A stretch of 64,000 nt of DNA. It comes from Bacteriovoracaceae bacterium (GTDB lineage Bacteria > Bdellovibrionota > Bacteriovoracia > Bacteriovoracales > Bacteriovoracaceae). Both the position numbers and the translations under genes were made by a program. How positions within the stretch are numbered: position 1 is the stretch's first letter; each line of letters begins with the position of its first letter. The notes beneath the pieces were generated by a model. It ran no database searches. It was not told the origin of the DNA and saw only the letters and a program-made list of their open reading frames with translations. The stretch spans positions 124,001-188,000 of the forward strand of contig CANFVK010000002.1 in the NCBI GenBank assembly GCA_947450475.1, in the 5' to 3' direction. Positions 9,083 to 17,548 of this stretch are shown here, piece after piece.

Positions 9083-10078
9083 TTGAAAAAACACAATGTA
9101 TTAAAAATTTTATTTTTCGCATCCATTCTTTCTTCATGCGGATTAATCGAAAAATTCAAGTCTTCTGAACAACCCACTGATTCAAAAACTTCTGCAACAA
9201 CGACTGCAGCAACGACTGATAACAAAGATGATCTTTTTTTAAATGCCATGACCGACTCATCACAAGAGCTAAAAACAGTCGCTGACGACAAACCAAAAAA
9301 TATCAATGCAACGGAAAATAAAAATTCAAATGATGATTTGAAATCGCTTGAAGCTGAGTTTTCAGCAACTGCACCGGCAGAAAGTAGTGTAAAAGAAGTC
9401 GAAACTAAAGCTGTAAAAGTTGAAGAAACTGTACCCGAAATTAAAGCGGAAGTAGCAGAAACTCCAAAAAGACCACAACCAGGTCGCATGATGCACTATA
9501 AGGTTCTAAAGGGTGAAACACTCATGCAGATTGCTTTTAAAATTTATGGCGATATCTCCATGTGGAAAGAATTGAAATCTATGAACCGAGACATATTAAC
9601 AAAAAACGTTGCTTTAAAAGCTAATACTGACCTCAAGTATGGTGCTCCAGAAAAAGACTTTGTTTGGAATCCAGAAGGCACAGCATACATGGTCAAGACA
9701 GGAGATACTTTAGGTCTTATTTCCAACAGCGTTTATCAAACTCCAAAAAAATGGAAAAAAATCTGGGAAAATAACAAACCAATGATCAAAAATCCAAACG
9801 TCATTTACGCGGGATTTACTATTTATTACAAGCAAGACAAAATGGCAAACTACGTTCAACCAAAAGCCAACCAGAGAAAAGAAATTGAATCTACTGAGCA
9901 AAAATTAAATAATTCTGTTGTAAATGAAGAAGTTAACGTAGAGGAAGTATTGTCAACCTTAGAAAAACAAACTCCGAATGAAGTTGATCTAACAAATGAA
10001 ACTCAATCATCCACTATTCGTGAAATCAGTAATGAGTTAAAAGAAGATGAAAAAATTGAGCAGAGTTTGACTAAATAA
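9083..10078 (+). CDS. Lipoprotein with two LysM domains
   Basis: I start at TTG 9083 because GAGGAG lies six bases upstream and the result is a perfect lipoprotein signal (basic n-region, hydrophobic core, lipobox LSSC with Cys at residue 19). An upstream ATG at 9008 would add 25 residues and destroy this. After a Thr/Ala/Glu-rich linker come two LysM modules at about residues 135-185 and 200-255 (YKVLKGETLMQIAFKIYG and YMVKTGDTLGLISNSVY), which bind peptidoglycan. The C-terminal 70 residues are acidic and Gln/Asn-rich. Likely anchored in the outer membrane and gripping the wall. Confidence 0.85.
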   Translation: MKKHNVLKILFFASILSSCGLIEKFKSSEQPTDSKTSATTTAATTDNKDDLFLNAMTDSSQELKTVADDKPKNINATENKNSNDDLKSLEAEFSATAPAESSVKEVETKAVKVEETVPEIKAEVAETPKRPQPGRMMHYKVLKGETLMQIAFKIYGDISMWKELKSMNRDILTKNVALKANTDLKYGAPEKDFVWNPEGTAYMVKTGDTLGLISNSVYQTPKKWKKIWENNKPMIKNPNVIYAGFTIYYKQDKMANYVQPKANQRKEIESTEQKLNNSVVNEEVNVEEVLSTLEKQTPNEVDLTNETQSSTIREISNELKEDEKIEQSLTK

Positions 10079-10079
10079 T

Positions 10080-10508
10080 CTAATTAAAAATCCGGCTCAA
10101 GAAGCCTTTTTTCTTTCGATCAATATTTTCTAGGATATTTCCTTTTTCTAAAAGGTCCCTATGAAAATCGGACATACTTATCGTGCTCTCAAGAAGCGTG
10201 TTATATTCTTGTACTGAAAGCAAACTTACCTTAGCCGCATTCAATTCTTCACAGAGTCTGAATGCAAATTGATTAAGCTTTTCAACTGATTCAAAGGGAC
10301 CAATTTTACCTTTATTTAATTCGAATTCGTGGACTGGAGATGATAAGTCAGTTTTAAAATGTTCATTGTAGAGTTTCATGGCACCAATTTTATCAAGTAG
10401 CCCCTTATCGTCTAGGAGGTAAAGTAAATAGTAGGCAGAATCTCCATTGAGTTCTGGATTAGCATTAAGATAATGATAGACACCTACTATATATTCAACA
10501 TCTGTCAT
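10080..10508 (-). CDS. Small helical protein, unknown
   Basis: 142 residues, soluble, predicted mainly helical, with a basic C-terminus (DRKKKGFLSRIF). No domain recognised. It overlaps the end of the GH42/35-like gene by four bases (ATGA), so the two are probably translated together and may act together. It ends one base from the convergent LysM lipoprotein gene. Confidence 0.7.
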   Translation of the reverse strand: MTDVEYIVGVYHYLNANPELNGDSAYYLLYLLDDKGLLDKIGAMKLYNEHFKTDLSSPVHEFELNKGKIGPFESVEKLNQFAFRLCEELNAAKVSLLSVQEYNTLLESTISMSDFHRDLLEKGNILENIDRKKKGFLSRIFN

Positions 10509-12232
10509 GAGAAGACTCCAAAATCTACAATGACTGAGCCGTCAGGTGACAATTCAATCTCGAGTTCATTAGGGTACGTTTGTACTAAAACATTTATTTC
10601 ATCGACTACTTTATAAACTACAAAATTCTTTGAAAGATTCATTTTAATCTTTTTGCGATAGCTGGTTGGATTATACAGACTCAATCTACGGACCTCTTCA
10701 AACTTCAATTCATTAGTTGAACTAGGCCTAGTTCGCCAGTAATAATCGACGCCATCGGCATTGGAAATTGGAAGATGCAGAATCGAAAAAGTTTCTACAA
10801 GTTTCTGCCAAAATTCAATGTAGTCTTCAGCAGACATCTCCGAGAATTGGTCGCCATCAATAATCAATAACCTTCCCTCGCCTAAAACAATATTTTGAAT
10901 TTGGGTTTTGAAATTCACTTTTTCAACTGTCAGTGAATTTTCAATAAAAAAAGTTTCAAAGCGCTTAGAGAGTTCATCAGAAAGTCCAGAACGATTAAGT
11001 ATTACCCTTCCGCCATTCATAAATGACTTGAGAATGTAGTTAAAAATTGTACGATCGACATCGTGACCAAGAAATAAATTTATATTCTCTTGATAAGGAT
11101 TTTTTGAATCGTGAAGCTTTAAAGTATCAGATGAAATGACTTTATAGCTCCATCCAAACGTTGAATGAAGATAAGACCATAAATTCAAACTATCCCAACT
11201 TTGAAACATTGAACTCACACCATCAATTTTTTCATAAACCTTAAAAAAGGAAAGTGGAGAAAAGACTGCAATATCCTCGAACTCATAAGCTGAATTCATT
11301 GCTAAACGAGCTGGTAAATAAGAATTCGACACCAGATCATTTAGCTCCCTGGTTAAAACACCATTTTTCCAGCGATGATTTATTAATACCGAAGAAGGAA
11401 TTATATCCTTTGCAAGAGCTTCATAAAGTTCAGAAGTAAAGTCGACGGTAGAAATTGTCCCAGAAATTCTTTTTAGAAATTTTTCTGTCGAGGCTCCCAG
11501 AAAAGCCACATCCAAAACCCCCTCAAAATTATTACCTATAGATTCACGAGCATTAAGTGCATAAAGCTCTTGAATTGACTTAGTGAATTCAAATGACAAT
11601 TGCTTTTCTTCAATCGGAGATAGGGCTAAATCCGCTCTATTTTTGCCTTGAAGAAAACGCGCAAATCCCTGCTCATACGTTTTTGACGTATCTTCAAGGA
11701 AACTTTTAAATTGACCATCAGTAAAATAACCACATCGAATACCCCAGACATCAGCTGGAATTGAGTGAGTTATAAAATATTGACCTAATTTTTTCACGAA
11801 TCGATCAAAAGCTTCAAAAACTCGCGGGTCGAAAAAAGAATAAATTTTAATTAAGTTATCATCAGCTTCCATCAGGCCATAAGCCATATGCTCGCCATTT
11901 AAAGCCAACGATCGTGCAAGTAGGTGGGGCAAGCCCCCATTTGTCAAAAAAGGCGCTGGCGTCAGGGGAAGAAAAAAAATGACCTGTTTTCCAACTTCCT
12001 TAGCAATATCAACTAATTTTTTAAGGTTCGTTTCTGGGCGGTGCTCGTCAAAATCGAATTGGTCACCCGTTTCTGAGTGAAAAGACCAGTTAAGTGGAAC
12101 AATAATCCGCGTACCTGGGAATTCCTGTAACTTAGAACGCCATAGTGAAGCAGAGGTTTTCCAATAAAAAAACCAATTTTCGCCAGGAAAGACCGTATCT
12201 AAATCGCGTGGTACTGGGGTCGTGAGACTCAC
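10505..12232 (-). CDS. GH42/GH35-like TIM-barrel protein, probably inactive as a glycosidase
   Basis: GTG at 12232 is preceded by GAGG at eight bases and gives 575 residues. Residues 40-115 resemble the first strands of beta-galactosidase barrels: PLNWSFHSETG..FDF, then a helix, then VIFFLPLTPAPFL..GGLPHLLA. Near residue 165 the strand that normally ends in Asn-Glu (acid/base) reads WGIRCGYF, with no Glu. A Rossmann-like middle domain (about residues 380-470, GGRVILNRSG, LLIIDGDQF) matches the glutamine-amidotransferase-like domain of GH42, and a beta-rich C-terminus follows. No signal peptide, so cytoplasmic. Family membership was judged by eye. It could be a carbohydrate-binding or regulatory derivative. 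Confidence 0.6.
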   Translation of the reverse strand: MSLTTPVPRDLDTVFPGENWFFYWKTSASLWRSKLQEFPGTRIIVPLNWSFHSETGDQFDFDEHRPETNLKKLVDIAKEVGKQVIFFLPLTPAPFLTNGGLPHLLARSLALNGEHMAYGLMEADDNLIKIYSFFDPRVFEAFDRFVKKLGQYFITHSIPADVWGIRCGYFTDGQFKSFLEDTSKTYEQGFARFLQGKNRADLALSPIEEKQLSFEFTKSIQELYALNARESIGNNFEGVLDVAFLGASTEKFLKRISGTISTVDFTSELYEALAKDIIPSSVLINHRWKNGVLTRELNDLVSNSYLPARLAMNSAYEFEDIAVFSPLSFFKVYEKIDGVSSMFQSWDSLNLWSYLHSTFGWSYKVISSDTLKLHDSKNPYQENINLFLGHDVDRTIFNYILKSFMNGGRVILNRSGLSDELSKRFETFFIENSLTVEKVNFKTQIQNIVLGEGRLLIIDGDQFSEMSAEDYIEFWQKLVETFSILHLPISNADGVDYYWRTRPSSTNELKFEEVRRLSLYNPTSYRKKIKMNLSKNFVVYKVVDEINVLVQTYPNELEIELSPDGSVIVDFGVFS

Positions 12233-12264
12233 AACTAACACCTCATGTCTTACTGTGTCTGTCT

Positions 12265-12285
12265 AAATTTGTTATAAATTTAGGA
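12265..12285. promoter_or_regulatory. Perfect inverted repeat, candidate operator
   Basis: CTAAATTT, five bases, AAATTTAG: eight-base perfect arms in the divergent region between the GH42-like gene and the acyl-CoA dehydrogenase. It lies just upstream of, and overlapping, the -35 position of a TATAAT at 12303. No T-run follows, so it is not a terminator. Size and symmetry suit a dimeric repressor such as a TetR or FadR-like regulator, but no regulator gene is visible nearby. Confidence 0.45.
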
Positions 12286-12308
12286 CTAAATATTGATAAA
12301 ATTATAAT
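12281..12308 (+). promoter_or_regulatory. Possible promoter of the acyl-CoA dehydrogenase gene
   Basis: A perfect TATAAT at 12303-12308 lies 21 bases before the ATG at 12330. The matching -35 (TTTAGG, 16-base spacer) is poor, which would suit a regulated promoter. The inverted repeat at 12265 overlaps it. Confidence 0.35.
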
Positions 12309-12329
12309 CTGCAAAAAGGCGGTAATGCA

Positions 12330-13478
12330 ATGTGGTTTTTCACTGAAGAAGAAAAAGATCTTCAAAGAGTTTGTCGAGATTTCGCACAAAAAGAATTGGC
12401 TCCCTTCGCAGAGAAACACGATTACGAAGAAAGCTTTAATTTTTCAGCTTTTAAAAAAATGGCTGAACTTGGAGTCCTTGGAATCACTGCTGATCCACAA
12501 TACGGTGGAATAGGGCTTGGTGCAACTGCTGCAACAATTGTCATGGAAGAATTCGGCAAAGCTTGTGCAGGTTCAACACTTTCCTACCTCGCCCATTCCA
12601 TTTTATGTGTAAACAATATACAAAATAACGCTTCAGAGGAACAAAAAGCTAAGTATCTTCCAAAGCTCATCTCTGGAGATCACATTGGCTGCATGGGGAT
12701 GAGTGAGCCTGAATACGGCTCAGATGCCGTTGGAATACAGACAAAGGCTCAGAAAAATAATGATGGTACTTACACAATAAGTGGTACAAAAATGTGGATT
12801 ACCAATGCTCAATACGCTGACATTGCCTACGTGTATACTCGCACGGGAAGTGAGCGCAAAAATTTATCTACCTTTATTATCGAAAAAGGAACGCCGGGTT
12901 TTAGCGTAGGAAAACCAATTCATAAAATGGGCATGAGATCTTCTCCAACTGGTGAATTAGTTTTTGAAAATGCCAAAATTTCATCTTCTCAGCTCGTGGG
13001 ACAAGAGGGGCAATCGATTTATCACATGATGAAAAATCTTGATATCGAACGTATCACTATTGCTGGAATATCATTGGGGATAGCTCAAGCTTGTGTCGAT
13101 CAATGTGTGAAATATGCTCAAGAGAGAAAACAATTTGGCAAGCATATTGGCTCATTTCAACTTATTCAAAAAATGATTGCTGAAATGGCGACAGAAACTG
13201 AAATGATGAGAAGCTTTCTTTACTCTACAAGCAAAGCTTTTGACCAAGGAATCAGAGGTCCTAGTATGGCAGCACAAGTCAAGCTGGCGCTTCCTAAAAT
13301 GGCTACCAAAATAGCTCTGGATGCGATTCAATTACACGGAGGCTACGGTTATTCTCGCGAATTTCCCCTAGAGCGTATGATGAGAGACAATAAGCTAAAT
13401 GAAATTGGTGCAGGAACTAACGAAGTCATGATCATGATAATTGCTAAAAATTTATTGTCTGAACTAAAGGAGTCATAA
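12330..13478 (+). CDS. Acyl-CoA dehydrogenase, isovaleryl-CoA dehydrogenase-like
   Basis: A full-length 382-residue FAD-dependent acyl-CoA dehydrogenase that passes electrons to ETF. Family blocks are clear: GCMGMSEPEYGSDA, KMWITNAQYAD, RKQFGKHIGSFQLIQ, LHGGYGYSREFP. The usual catalytic base site near the C-terminus (YEGT in most members) is GAGT here. A Glu is instead present at residue 240 (NLDIERI), the position used by isovaleryl-CoA dehydrogenase. This predicts a branched-chain substrate from leucine breakdown. Start ATG with AAGGCGG upstream; stop overlaps the next gene as TAATG. Confidence 0.88.
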   Translation: MWFFTEEEKDLQRVCRDFAQKELAPFAEKHDYEESFNFSAFKKMAELGVLGITADPQYGGIGLGATAATIVMEEFGKACAGSTLSYLAHSILCVNNIQNNASEEQKAKYLPKLISGDHIGCMGMSEPEYGSDAVGIQTKAQKNNDGTYTISGTKMWITNAQYADIAYVYTRTGSERKNLSTFIIEKGTPGFSVGKPIHKMGMRSSPTGELVFENAKISSSQLVGQEGQSIYHMMKNLDIERITIAGISLGIAQACVDQCVKYAQERKQFGKHIGSFQLIQKMIAEMATETEMMRSFLYSTSKAFDQGIRGPSMAAQVKLALPKMATKIALDAIQLHGGYGYSREFPLERMMRDNKLNEIGAGTNEVMIMIIAKNLLSELKES

Positions 13479-14173
13479 TGAAAATCTTTGCTTTACTTTT
13501 TTATTTTTTATCAACATCGCTTTTTGCCAACGAATGCTCAGAACTTTCAAAATGTGTCGAATACACAAGTAAATTAACAGGTAAAAAATATTTTTACGAC
13601 AGCAAGATTAAAGGAGAATTACAAGCTTCTTCCAATTTTATAATCACAGAGACAAATGCTGACAATCTTTTTACTTACATACTTAACACTAATGGTTTTG
13701 CCAGAATACCTACTAGCGAAAAAGATACTTATAAAATAATTGAATCTAAGGATATTCGTTATGAGATGACTCCGGTCATTAACGTAGACCACTCAACGCC
13801 TCCAAAAGTGCAAGTTAACGAAGATTATTATTACATGGTTTATAAATTTAAGAATTATCAACACGGTCAATTAAGACAAGCTGCCAATGCGATCAGACCT
13901 TTTTTATCTCGTTACGCTCGAGCTATTGAGTCTGGCAATATATTAACTATCCAAGAGATGGCTTCAAAACTTTCCATGACCTATGAAACTATTAAAAATA
14001 GTGATCGCGAATTTTCAAAAGATGAAATAAAGAAGATTGAGCAAATTGAAAAAGAAAAAAACGAAGATAAAAAAGAAGAAAAGAAAGAAGATAGAAAAGA
14101 TTCAAAGAAAAAAAGCCATGAAGACTCTAAAAAAAAGTCTCACGATGATGAAAAAACTTTAGAGAAAAAATAA
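13478..14173 (+). CDS. Exported protein with secretin N0/N1-like domains and no barrel
   Basis: A signal peptide (cleavage near LFA/NE) is followed by about 75 residues like a secretin N0 domain (strand-helix pattern with KLTGKKYFYDSKIKG and YTYILNTNGFARIP-type blocks). A second unit starting YYMVYKFKNYQH resembles an N1 domain (LRQAANAIRPFLS, SGNILTIQEMASKL). The C-terminal 55 residues are a charged Lys/Glu/Asp tail. The C-terminal pore domain of GspD/PilQ is absent. The protein has 231 residues against 500-700 for secretins. It sits between two acyl-CoA dehydrogenases, coupled to the first. It might bind a secretin or pilus machine, or use the fold independently. The fold call was made by eye. 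Confidence 0.6.
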   Translation: MKIFALLFYFLSTSLFANECSELSKCVEYTSKLTGKKYFYDSKIKGELQASSNFIITETNADNLFTYILNTNGFARIPTSEKDTYKIIESKDIRYEMTPVINVDHSTPPKVQVNEDYYYMVYKFKNYQHGQLRQAANAIRPFLSRYARAIESGNILTIQEMASKLSMTYETIKNSDREFSKDEIKKIEQIEKEKNEDKKEEKKEDRKDSKKKSHEDSKKKSHDDEKTLEKK

Positions 14174-14175
14174 TT

Positions 14176-15312
14176 ATGAATGAACTACAATTAGAATTAA
14201 AGAATCAACTTGAAAAATACCGGCTTCAAAAAATAGAGCCCTACATGGAACATGACGATGAAAATGAACATTTCCGTATGGATATTTTTCAAGAGTTAGG
14301 TTCCTTAGGCTTTTGTGGCATGACTCTACCGGAAGAATTTGGAGGAATGGGCCTTAACTATCAAGATTTTTCTGTTGCCTTAACAGAAATTGCAAAATCT
14401 TCAGTCGCCTATGCCGTCACTATTTCTGTATCGGCAATGGTACAGGCTATTCTAAATGAATTTGGCTCGAACCAACAAAAAGAAAACTTTCTTCCCTCTC
14501 TGACTTCTGGACATGAAATCGGAGCCTTTTGTCTTAGTGAATCAGCTGCGGGATCTGATGCAGCTTCTTTGCAAATGACTGCAAAGAAAGTAGATGGCGG
14601 ATATATTTTAAACGGCTCAAAAATTTGGATAACCTCGGGCGGAATAGCTAAAACTTATATCGTTATGGCCAGAACTGGCGGAGAGGGTGCAAAAGGGGTG
14701 TCTGCTTTCATTTTGCGCGACGGAACTCCCGGCTTTACTTACGGAAAAAAGGAAAAAAAAATGGGATGGAAAGTAAGTCCCACAAGAGAGCTCTTATTTC
14801 ACAACTGCTTTGTAGCTGAAGAAAATCTTTTGCTGAGTGAAGGTGAGGGATTCAAAGTAGCAATGGCAGCACTCGACAAAGGACGCTTCACCATAGGCGC
14901 CATTGCCGTTGGCTGCGCTGAACGAGCGCTTGATGAAGCCATAAGTTATTCATTGACCAGACGACAATTCAATCAAGCTATTTTTGATTTTCAAGGCCTG
15001 CAATTTATGATGGCCGATATGGCAACGGAAATTGAATGTTCAAGACTGCTTGTCATGCAGGCAGCGAAAGATTACGACCGAAAATCACCCAACGCCAAAT
15101 TGGCATGTATGGCAAAACTAAAAGCGACCGATACCGCCATGAAGGTAACAGCTGATGCCGTTCAAATTCTAGGCGGAGTTGGTTATACCAGTGAATATCC
15201 TGTCGAAAGATTTATGAGAGATGCAAAAGTTTTACAGATTGTAGAAGGCACAAATCAAATTCAAAGAGTTGTTATCGCACGCAATTTAAAAAAAGAATAT
15301 ACCAAACATTAA
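14176..15312 (+). CDS. Acyl-CoA dehydrogenase, short-chain type
   Basis: 378 residues with the standard acyl-CoA dehydrogenase order: N-terminal helices, FCLSESAAGSDA flavin block, KIWITSGGIAK, RRQFNQAIFDFQGLQ, ILGGVGYTSEYPVERFMRDAK. The catalytic Glu is in its usual place (VEGTNQIQR), unlike the paralogue at 12330. It transfers electrons from an acyl-CoA to ETF in beta-oxidation; chain length cannot be set from sequence. Three bases separate it from the secretin-like gene, so it is in one operon with the 12330 gene, and pgi follows after 13 bases. Confidence 0.88.
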   Translation: MNELQLELKNQLEKYRLQKIEPYMEHDDENEHFRMDIFQELGSLGFCGMTLPEEFGGMGLNYQDFSVALTEIAKSSVAYAVTISVSAMVQAILNEFGSNQQKENFLPSLTSGHEIGAFCLSESAAGSDAASLQMTAKKVDGGYILNGSKIWITSGGIAKTYIVMARTGGEGAKGVSAFILRDGTPGFTYGKKEKKMGWKVSPTRELLFHNCFVAEENLLLSEGEGFKVAMAALDKGRFTIGAIAVGCAERALDEAISYSLTRRQFNQAIFDFQGLQFMMADMATEIECSRLLVMQAAKDYDRKSPNAKLACMAKLKATDTAMKVTADAVQILGGVGYTSEYPVERFMRDAKVLQIVEGTNQIQRVVIARNLKKEYTKH

Positions 15313-15325
15313 GACAAAGGCTTTT

Positions 15326-16582
15326 ATGGGCATTACCTTTAAATTTCCACAGAACAACACAACCGCAAACTTTGAAAATCTTGATTCTTTTAAAAAGACT
15401 ATAAGCCATCCGGCTACTCAATTTTTTCACACCTTCGAAAAAACCGAATTCATTCAAGATTCAAAAGATGCTTTTAATAAATTTAAAAGCAAAAAAGTCT
15501 TTGTTCATGTAGGTATTGGTGGTTCAAGCTTGGGCCCAGAAATGCTGGTTTCAGCACTTGCAAAAAATCAAATGCCTTTCATATTTATAAATAATATTGA
15601 TCCTGATGAAATTAGCTCTCAACTAAAGCAGCTTGAACAGTTCGACATAAACCAATGCCTTTTTTATTTTGTCTCTAAATCTGGCGGCACGGCAGAAACT
15701 TTGGCGACTTTAAGTATCTTGACTAATTTTTTAGAGAAAAAAAATGTTGGACTTGAAGATTTAAAAAATTTCTTTATTTTTGCAACTGATCCTCATAAAA
15801 GTGAATTATTAGATATCGCCCAAAGATTAAAAATTACAACTCTCACCGTACCCTCCGATGTTGGTGGAAGATTTTCTGTCCTGACCCCTGTAGGCTATTT
15901 GCCTGCTTTATTCGCTGGAATTAATATTGATCAATTATTAGCTGGTGCAATAAAAGCTCAACAGTTATTGCTTGAAGAGAGCGCTGACAATCCATTATTA
16001 AAATCGGCAACCATACTTTTTGATCTAAAAGAAAATCATGGAATCAATCAAACAGTTCTGATGCCTTATTCTTCAAAGTTGAAAGCATTTTCTTTTTGGT
16101 TTACGCAACTTTGGGCCGAGAGCCTTGGCAAGAAGAAGCTCAATGATGGGACCATCGCTCACACTGGTCTCACTCCCATCGTAAGCTATGGAGCAACAGA
16201 CCAACACTCCCAAATGCAACTTTTTATCGAAGGACCAAAAGACAAAGCATTTTTTATTATTGAAGTTGAGCATTTTGATTGTGACTTTAATTTATCTTCA
16301 AAATTAAATAGCAATAACCTTGCAAAACTCTCAAGGTTTACACTTTCTCAGCTTATGAAAGCAGAATTAATCGGAGCCATTCAGGCCTTGCAAGAGAACC
16401 ATCGTCCCGTATTTCATTTGAAGATTTCGCAAAATGATGAATTTCACATGGGGCTATTAATTCTTTTTTTTGAATCTCTCACTGCGATGATGGGTAATCT
16501 TTTAAAGATTGATGCTTTTAATCAACCAGGAGTAGAAGCTGGAAAGATTTATGCTTTCGACTATTTGAACCAGTTGAAATAA
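15326..16582 (+). CDS. pgi: Glucose-6-phosphate isomerase
   Basis: Interconverts glucose-6-phosphate and fructose-6-phosphate in glycolysis and gluconeogenesis. Phosphate-binding blocks VGIGGSSLGPEML and SKSGGTAETLATL are intact. GGRFSVLTPVGYLPALFAG and the DQHSQMQLFIEG region with the catalytic residues are also clear. At 418 residues it is a compact bacterial/archaeal-type PGI, shorter than the 549 of E. coli. ATG at 15326 with AAAGG upstream. It follows the acyl-CoA dehydrogenases, probably in the same transcript. Confidence 0.95.
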   Translation: MGITFKFPQNNTTANFENLDSFKKTISHPATQFFHTFEKTEFIQDSKDAFNKFKSKKVFVHVGIGGSSLGPEMLVSALAKNQMPFIFINNIDPDEISSQLKQLEQFDINQCLFYFVSKSGGTAETLATLSILTNFLEKKNVGLEDLKNFFIFATDPHKSELLDIAQRLKITTLTVPSDVGGRFSVLTPVGYLPALFAGINIDQLLAGAIKAQQLLLEESADNPLLKSATILFDLKENHGINQTVLMPYSSKLKAFSFWFTQLWAESLGKKKLNDGTIAHTGLTPIVSYGATDQHSQMQLFIEGPKDKAFFIIEVEHFDCDFNLSSKLNSNNLAKLSRFTLSQLMKAELIGAIQALQENHRPVFHLKISQNDEFHMGLLILFFESLTAMMGNLLKIDAFNQPGVEAGKIYAFDYLNQLK

Positions 16583-16639
16583 TTTAAGGTCTTAGTTAAA
16601 ATTATAGCTTAAATGAATTGATTATAAGGAATTTTTGCA

Positions 16640-17548
16640 ATGAGTACCGATGACACAACGATTGTCTTAACAGACATAAGAGCTGCTTTGCAGGCTTCAG
16701 AAAAAGAAGCTCAACAAAAATCCGCAGCACTACTAGTAGTTGGTGGTGATCTTAACGGTACCTTGTTTGATTTACTTGAAACACAGGTAAGCGTTGGTAG
16801 AAATGCCGACAACAATATTGCACTCGAATTCAACGGTGTCTCTCGCTACCACTTCAAGCTCCTTGCCAGTGGTGAATCACATGTACTGGAAGATTGCGGC
16901 TCAAAGAATGGAACATATTTAAACAATAAAAAGGTTGAAGGGCTAACACCTCTTGCCAAAGGCGATATTATCAAGATTGGCAGTATAGCTTTAAAATATT
17001 TACCAAAAGGTGATCCAGAAAGATTAACCTACGATAAACTCAATCTAGAGGCTAACACAGATAAACATACTGGTTGTTACAACAAAACGTATTTCAATAA
17101 CCGAATCACATTAGAAGTAAATAAATGCAAAGTGACAGGTGAACCTCTATCGCTCATCATTTTTGACTTAGATCATTTTAAAAAATTAAATGATAACTAT
17201 GGTCACGATGCGGGGGATTTCGTTTTAAAGGAGATGGCACAAATCATCAGGCTTAATGGGATAAGAGATCAAGACGTCTTCGCGCGATATGGAGGCGAAG
17301 AATTTGTAATCCTTCTGCCAAAAACTAATCTCAAACAATCTTTTGAAATTGCCGAACGGCTAAGAAAACTAATAGAAAATAAAGAATTTATGTATGATGG
17401 CAAAAGGCTTCCAGTAACAGCCTCTATTGGTGTCGCTGACTATCGTCAAGGAGTCATCACCGGAACAGACCTTTTTAAAAGAGCAGATGAATCTGTTTAT
17501 AAATCTAAAGAAGGCGGAAGAAATCAAGTGAACTTCTATAGAGGCTAA
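16640..17548 (+). CDS. dgcB: FHA-GGDEF diguanylate cyclase, DgcB-like
   Basis: Residues 31-115 form a forkhead-associated domain that binds phosphothreonine, with Arg54 (VGRN), Ser68 and His71 (SRYH) and Asn90 (KNGT) in the expected places. A GGDEF domain follows at about residues 135-300: the active motif is GGEEF (218-222), and an RxxD product-inhibition site (RDQD) lies five residues before it. It should make cyclic di-GMP and be feedback-inhibited. The N-terminal tail has Thr-Thr followed by Ile-Val, a possible phosphorylation site that its own FHA could bind. Bdellovibrio DgcB has this domain order and is needed for prey invasion. Orthology is inference. Confidence 0.85.
   Translation: MSTDDTTIVLTDIRAALQASEKEAQQKSAALLVVGGDLNGTLFDLLETQVSVGRNADNNIALEFNGVSRYHFKLLASGESHVLEDCGSKNGTYLNNKKVEGLTPLAKGDIIKIGSIALKYLPKGDPERLTYDKLNLEANTDKHTGCYNKTYFNNRITLEVNKCKVTGEPLSLIIFDLDHFKKLNDNYGHDAGDFVLKEMAQIIRLNGIRDQDVFARYGGEEFVILLPKTNLKQSFEIAERLRKLIENKEFMYDGKRLPVTASIGVADYRQGVITGTDLFKRADESVYKSKEGGRNQVNFYRG

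Noticed and set aside
9061..9489. 142-codon frame on the minus strand inside the LysM lipoprotein gene
   Set aside because: Shadow of the Thr/Ala/Glu-rich linker; the plus-strand gene has signal, domains and ribosome site.
12265..12285. Inverted repeat read as a terminator
   Set aside because: No GC core and no T-run; it is placed upstream of a promoter, so it was recorded as an operator candidate.
16583..16639. TTTAAG...CTTAAA imperfect inverted repeat after pgi as a terminator
   Set aside because: AT-only stem with no T-run after it.
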